From contig VHZZ01002558.1 in NCBI GenBank assembly GCA_009801015.1, positions 2,252 to 26,132 of the forward strand: a stretch of DNA of 23,881 bases. The letters run 5' to 3'. A program made the translations under genes and the position numbers. Below the pieces are notes generated by a model. That model was not told the DNA's origin. It made no database searches and was given only the letters and a program-made list of their open reading frames with translations. Positions within the stretch are counted from its first letter, which is position 1; each line of letters starts with the position of its first letter. Of the stretch, positions 19,162 to 23,881 are shown in pieces. The DNA comes from Silene noctiflora (taxonomy: Eukaryota > Streptophyta > Magnoliopsida > Caryophyllales > Caryophyllaceae).

Positions 19162-19557
19162 ATGGGATTGAAAGTGAAGCTTCTTCCATCACGTTTCAAA
19201 GTTCCGTCTTGCACCCAACAACCCAAAACGTCCTCGTTTCGACTCACATCAACCATGAAAGACGACATTTTCAAGACGATCAACTCGGTCTACTTGGACC
19301 ACGAGTCAGACTCAATAGAGACGCCTGACTCGTGGTTCACGCACTCGTCCGAGCTACACAGCTCTGGGTCAGCAAGTGATGAGTACGACGAGCCATCCAT
19401 GTCCATTTCCGGAGACACCCACCTCGAGGATATCGTCCGTGGGGCCCAGAAATCATCCTCGGCCAATCATCGACTATTATTCGACCCTACGGCCCAGCAG
19501 GACTCTCCTAAGCTGGGCCCTAGGATGAGTAAGGTCATAACTAATACTACACAAACA

Positions 19558-19648
<91 letters not shown>

Positions 19649-20028
19649 GTGTGGGGTATAAGGAGAGTGTGGCAATGTGTATGGAGAGTGAAGACCCATA
19701 TGAAGATTTCAAGAGATCAATGGAGGAAATGGTGGAAAGTCTTAAAGTGAGGGATGATTGGGAAGAATTGGAGGAGTTGTTAGGGTGGTACTTAAAGGTA
19801 AATGGTAAAAAACATCATGGGTTCATAATTACTGCTTTTATTGATTTACTAGCTCAAATAAATATTGATGGTAAAAATAGTTATTCAACTAGTAGTGATG
19901 ACTCTTGTAGTGAGATTAATAGTAGTGATTGTAAAAATGAAAATGTAAGGAGGTCAACTACTTCATTTTGTTCGGCTACTTCGTCCTTGACTTCTTCTTG
20001 GGCTAATTCTACTTCCGATCATTTGTAA
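19162..20028 (+). CDS. OVATE family protein (OFP13/15/16/18-like transcriptional repressor), 288 aa
   Basis: A single exon. The N-terminal part has the subgroup's conserved blocks: a basic MGLKVKLLPS start, PKTSSFRL (21-28), DIFKTINSVYLD (35-46) and PDSWFTHSSE (55-64). Residues 133-162 are 30 consecutive Asn, all AAT. The C-terminal OVATE domain spans about 172-233, with the typical SEDPYEDFKRSMEEMVE (176-192), the WEELEELLGWYLKVNGKKHH stretch (200-219) and GFIITAFIDLLAQI (220-233). A Ser-rich tail follows. OVATE proteins are plant-specific nuclear repressors that bind TALE homeodomain (KNOX/BELL) proteins and restrain organ elongation. Lack of introns and total length fit the family. The Asn tract lies in the variable linker before the domain, so function is probably preserved. 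The nearest gene upstream is PPR4, about 3 kb away on the same strand, with no sign of linkage. Confidence 0.93.
19558..19647 (+). repeat. (AAT)30 coding microsatellite
   Basis: Thirty perfect AAT units in frame, encoding poly-Asn in the OVATE protein, followed by AGT (Ser). Uninterrupted purity implies recent expansion and high length polymorphism. Confidence 0.98.
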
Positions 20029-20150
20029 ATATAGGACATTCTCAAGACCTGATTTTTTTTTGTTTTTTTTACTGCAATTATAGTAAGATAGTTATCAAGT
20101 TATTGGTCATGTAGCATTATTGACATTTCGTACTTTGATTGTTGTAGTTA

Positions 20151-20217
<67 letters not shown>

Positions 20218-20779
20218 GAATAACAATTTTTTTTAGAAAGTAGATGTAACATTTGGTGTAATTTCATTCATTGAAAGAGGTCATTTTATTGACTTGTGCG
20301 AGATTATTAATATGAGTTTGATTTGATGGCGATTTTATTTGGTGTAATTTCATTGAAAGAGGTCAATTTAAGTATCACAAAAGTTGTTCATGCATTAATT
20401 GTTGTCGGGTGTATATATCCTTTAGTAATTTTACTATAAACATAAACTCTTACATATGCTTGCAATAAGCTTGAAAGCTAAATTCTACCGAATATCTCAT
20501 TACCAAATACTCCGTAATACTTAAGTCTTTAGTATCTTAGACACTCCAACATAATATAGGTTGTGTACTTGGGTTAGCACGTCATCCCAAGTCAAATTCA
20601 ACCCAATTACTAAGGTCACCAATTTTTACCGAAATTTAACATTCATATTTTTTTCTTATAAAACATTCGGCACTCAAAAATATTTTCCTATTTTCATATA
20701 TCATAATTGTTATATTTTCACTAAAAAGGTCGATCTTGACCCGATGACTAAGATAATAAAGGTATAATAAAGAATATTA
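20029..20779. other. OVATE gene 3' flank / intergenic
   Basis: Presumed 3'-UTR followed by spacer. Includes the TA microsatellite and a short direct repeat (TTTGGTGTAATTTCATT...GAAAGAGGTCA at 20252-20283 and 20338-20365, the first with an extra CATT). No gene seen. Confidence 0.6.
20154..20214. repeat. (AT)n microsatellite, 61 bp
   Basis: Uninterrupted alternating A and T about 125 bases after the OVATE stop codon, probably in or near the 3'-UTR. Confidence 0.97.
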
Positions 20780-20987
20780 GGGATTGTTTGGTTTTAAAAC
20801 ACAAAATGGGATTATAAATTCGTACTTTTTTAAAGTTGTGAGTTACTATAAATTTAGAATATGAAAGAATAGTCTGAAACCTAAGAGGAAAGACTGGGTA
20901 TGAGTTAAAATTCATTAAGTATTTAACTTTACTCCAAAATAATAAGAATATAGCAAATTCATTCCTATTATGTCAAACAAAATATCC
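20780..20987. mobile_element. Tourist-like MITE (PIF/Harbinger type), 208 bp
   Basis: TTA direct repeats (20777-20779, 20988-20990) flank ends GGGATTGTTTGG and complement GGATATTTTGTTTGA. The TTA duplication and the G-rich..TGTTTG end are typical of Tourist elements. The inverted repeat is imperfect. Confidence 0.6.
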
Positions 20988-21066
20988 TTAGAAGTGGGAT
21001 AACCGATAAGGCGATAAGTGCTAAAGTGTGTAAACCATTTTATGTTAATTGTTTTCAATAGTTTTA

Positions 21067-21421
21067 GGGTTATTTCCTAGGAATAATCCAAACTATGAGT
21101 GATCTTCATATATTATCTCAAATTTCAACCAATCCAATTTAATCCCTCTTATCCCCTTCCTTCCCAAATCAGACTTAACTAATTTTTTTAATGACTATAT
21201 CGGGAAACTTATATACCTTCTTTATTTAACTCTTAATTAATTCATTGTCTTTCTTTTTTGTTTACTCATCTCCTTCCTAAATGATTGGATATAACCGGTA
21301 AAAAAATTATCTAAGTCTTATTTGGAAAAGGATGAGAATAGGAAGGATTAAATTGGATTATATAGAAGTTTTGATTGATATAAGAACATCAATAATTTGA
21401 ATTATTCTTATAAAATAATCC
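21067..21421. mobile_element. MULE-type MITE, 355 bp, with about 95-bp inverted repeats
   Basis: The left arm from GGGTTATTTCCTAGGAATAA and the complement of the right arm, GGATTATTTTATAAGAATAA, match over about 95 bases, including shared AATCCAATTTAATCC blocks. The first ~60 bases resemble the left end of the MULE at 3782 (GGGTTATTT...AAACTAT...). TAGTTTT occurs next to both ends, but a clean 9-bp duplication is not resolved. Confidence 0.7.
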
Positions 21422-21552
21422 TAGTTTTCAACATTTTATGTATGTATAATGCCATTGTTATCCTATATTGAATTATTTTAATTACATCCTCTTATAGTTA
21501 CATCCGTATAACCTTATTATAGTAGGAAGATGTTAAATCATTTTTTTTTTTT

Positions 21553-22015
21553 ATATTCTACGGTGTACCTTTGACTTTATCAATTCTCTATGTTGTACCC
21601 CTTCCTTTTTCTTATTCTATATTATACCCTTAAATTTCATACTTATTTCTCCATCATGACCTCGTTTAAGTCCCCATTAACATTATCTCTATCAAATAAG
21701 CGTAATTTGACATTTATTTTGACTTATTGATATTATATCACCATTCTACATCATAAATCACTTTTAATAAGCACCAACTACTATTAAAAACACCTGTTAT
21801 GATTCATGACATGATAATGGAGATTTGATGAACTTTTAGTTAGTTTCGTATACTATTTGATGGCTTAATGAGTAATTCGGAGAACTAAGAAATAAATGGG
21901 TAGGGTATAGAGTAATTGTAATGGGAAATAGACGATTTAATAGGTCATTTAAGAAACTAAGTTAACAAATACAAATATATAGAAAACCGAAAAACTCAAG
22001 GAATACGTAGAATAT
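21553..22015. mobile_element. Inverted-repeat element of about 460 bp between poly-T runs
   Basis: Left ATATTCTACGGTGTACCTTT and right complement ATATTCTACGTATTCCTTGA continue with weaker matches for about 50 bases. Poly-T tracts adjoin both sides (21541-21552; 22017-22035), so any target duplication is hidden. Superfamily not established; MULE-like is a possibility. Confidence 0.45.
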
Positions 22016-22055
22016 CTTTTTTTTTTTTTTTTTTTGAAATCACGGTAACTTTTAA

Positions 22056-22282
22056 GCCCCTGTTCTTTTGGACTGAAACTGTTTGAACTTAATTGAACTG
22101 AACTTAATAGAGCTGAACTGAACTGAACTGAACTTATTTGAGCTAAACTGAACTGGAGTAAGAGTTAATTTGTAAAGTGAAGAGCTGAACTAATCTGAAT
22201 TGAATAAAACTGAACTGAATCAAATTGAATTAAATTAAACTGAATTGAAATAAGTTGAAATTAAGTTCAAAAGAATATGGCC
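22056..22282. mobile_element. Inverted-repeat element rich in GAACT units, about 227 bp
   Basis: Ends share the TTCTTTTG.ACT..A pattern in inverted orientation (about 22061-22080 and the complement of 22255-22280). The interior is a run of diverged CTGAA/GAACT pentamers. No target duplication could be fixed, so exact ends are uncertain. Confidence 0.45.
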
Positions 22283-22886
22283 GGCCTTATGTTATATCCC
22301 ACTTAAGAATAGTCAATGAGGAGTTTTGGAATGTAAAGTTAACTAAGCGAACCCGGCTAAAGCGAACGCTGCTAAACTAAGGCAGCCCATTGAATGGGCT
22401 CTTTACAATGGGCCATGCAATTGCAGCAGAGGGATGTAGAGGGCAAGACTGCATCTTGGAACACAAATAGCCGGGTTCAACTATCCCGTTAACAACAAAG
22501 TCCAATATACAGCACGACCTTTTATAATGAAGATCGACCTACTTAACAAGTTCCGTTATCAATATAAAAGACTATTGTCAAGTGATAACCATAAATCTAC
22601 CCAATTATCATGTGTTATTGATAAATCAGTAATTCTTCTATAAGATCGTTTCAGGTTTAAAATTTATTCATAGAAGCACAAAATTTTCAATGAAAATTTA
22701 GGATTCAAATATTTGATAACTGAATTTTTTAGTTTTTAAGCTAATAACATTGAATTTTATATTGAAAACTAAATCTTCTTATGTCGTAGATTTATAAAGC
22801 AAAGACTTTTTGATAAGTGAAGATATTAATTTCAAAATTTACATTTTTAATTAGAACAAATTTACTACATTTTTATGAAAGGTAAT
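22283..22886. other. Intergenic, no gene recognised
   Basis: Short moderately GC-rich part (22340-22470), then AT-rich DNA. No domain, RNA gene or clear repeat boundary. Confidence 0.55.
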
Positions 22887-23310
22887 GAACTTTTTACATT
22901 GCTAAATTCAAAGTTTTAAGTTCAAAGCTCACAACTTTGAGATGGATATCGATAGGAAGGGTAAGCATGGTTAGGGTCGTCGTTCATGGTGGATTGACGG
23001 CCCAAGTGGTCGGTTTGGGTTTGAGGTGAAGTTCGTAGAGCTGTCCAAATGCGGGCCATGAAGGAAAAAGTATTTCTTAAAACTTTGAACATTTTACATT
23101 GCTAAATTCAAAGTTTTAAGTTCAAATGCAGATTGGCGGCCCAAGTGGTCGGTTTGGGCTTGTGCCAGACATGGGCCGAGCCACGAAGGAAAAAATAGTC
23201 CTTTACGACCTTTGCAGGCGGGCCGAGTCATTATTATGGGCCAATTATCCTTACTCTTGCCCGCCCTTTAGTCCAAATTTGGACGGCTCATGGGCTTATG
23301 GGTCGTAACA
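22887..23310. repeat. Duplicated segment with GGCCCAAGTGGTCGG motif
   Basis: A 40-base block at 22887-22926 recurs at 23087-23126 with one mismatch. A downstream block, CGGCCCAAGTGGTCGGTTTG, recurs at 22998 and 23137. The offsets (200 and 139 bases) show a tandem duplication with about 61 bases missing from the second copy. The region is GC-richer than its neighbours and resembles non-coding transposon sequence. Confidence 0.75.
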
Positions 23311-23502
23311 CGAAACTTCAACTGCTAATTACGTATTCGGTATAGAATAACTTTTATTCAAGTTACTTTTTTTTATATCGCTTACCTTGATTTGAAATTT
23401 CAAATAAGATCTATAAATATATGGATAGTAAAGGAATACATGTAAGAGTAGAGATAAAGATTGGACGTAAACATTTTCTAGAAATTAGGGTTTCCCTGTA
23501 CT
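23311..23502 (+). other. Probable 5' leader of the LINE
   Basis: AT-rich sequence before the ATG at 23503. The LINE start point cannot be set from the window. Confidence 0.35.
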
Positions 23503-23881
23503 ATGGCTAGGAAATCCGTTTCTTGAAAATCGCAAAGCAAATAGAAATTGAAATCAAAAGCTAAAATTCATCTTACTTTTACTAATTGCAAGGATTATCG
23601 GCTTGATATGGATGTACCATCAACATCCCAATTGGACACATTTGGAATTCCTCAATCGTGTGACACATAGAAAACTAAGGCGGTTAGTGATATTTTGGGG
23701 ATTTCGGTGCTAAATATGGATTTGATTGTGGAGGATGATGTTAGTACTCCCTCTGAAGCAGAAGATGACGACCAGAGATGGACTGAGGTGAGAGGTAAGC
23801 ATCCTGTGCCTTCTCTTAAATCTCCTACATTTGACCCTGCTAAAGAGATATTACAACTTACTATGACAGATGTTTCACTTG
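23503..23881 (+). pseudogene. Decayed LINE ORF1, 5' part only, cut by the window end
   Basis: A frame from ATG 23503 (MARKSVS) stays in register to the window end, with stops at 23524-23526 (TGA), 23542-23544 (TAG) and 23668-23670 (TAG). After the last stop 70 codons are open, including an acidic patch, the WTEVRGKHPVP segment and FDPAKEILQL, then TDVSL. This resembles the N-terminal part of plant L1-type LINE ORF1 proteins, ahead of their DUF4283 domain. The resemblance is from memory of the family and the conserved part would lie beyond the window. An unrelated gene exon is the alternative. Confidence 0.45.

Noticed and set aside
19467-19712. Minus-strand poly-Leu frame
   Set aside because: Antisense of the AAT codon repeat in the OVATE gene.

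Overview
This is nuclear DNA from a flowering plant, almost certainly a eudicot. It has a multi-exon gene with GT..AG introns, long AT-rich spacers, plant-type transposons of nearly every class, and two plant gene families. The CTCGATCGAG-rich LTR and the Stowaway types resemble repeats I associate with Caryophyllales; that placement is a guess.

Layout. 1-2106: the 3' end of a probable Ty3/Gypsy LTR retrotransposon (internal region, then 3' LTR). It contains an exact 85-bp duplication around a single N that looks like an assembly seam. 2107-3660: AT-rich sequence with no gene. 3661-5640: the 3' end of a Copia-type element, split by a 1325-bp Mutator-like element with a perfect 9-bp target duplication. 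Its LTR is itself split by a 208-bp Stowaway MITE. 5930-16104: a ten-exon gene on the + strand for a chloroplast-type RRM plus pentatricopeptide repeat protein, the PPR4 orthologue. Its predicted 922 residues follow the family closely and every splice junction keeps frame. Its introns hold Stowaway MITEs, a nested pair of non-autonomous Helitrons, and a SINE-like insertion with a 16-19 bp target duplication.

16105-19115 is intergenic, with microsatellites and a small hAT-like MITE. 19162-20028 is a single-exon OVATE family protein gene (OFP13/15/16/18 type) with a pure run of 30 AAT codons encoding 30 Asn. 20029-23502 is intergenic: a Tourist-like MITE, a MULE-type MITE sharing terminal sequence with the element at 3782-5106, two other inverted-repeat elements, and a GC-richer duplicated segment. 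From 23503 to the window end lies the start of a decayed LINE ORF1 with three in-frame stops.

The two genes are functionally unrelated: one acts in chloroplast RNA maturation (rps12 trans-splicing in known orthologues), the other in transcriptional repression of organ growth. I found no tRNA, rRNA, CRISPR or bacterial-type system. I see no wholly new system; the most unusual material is the nested transposon architecture in and around PPR4 and the asparagine tract in the OFP.
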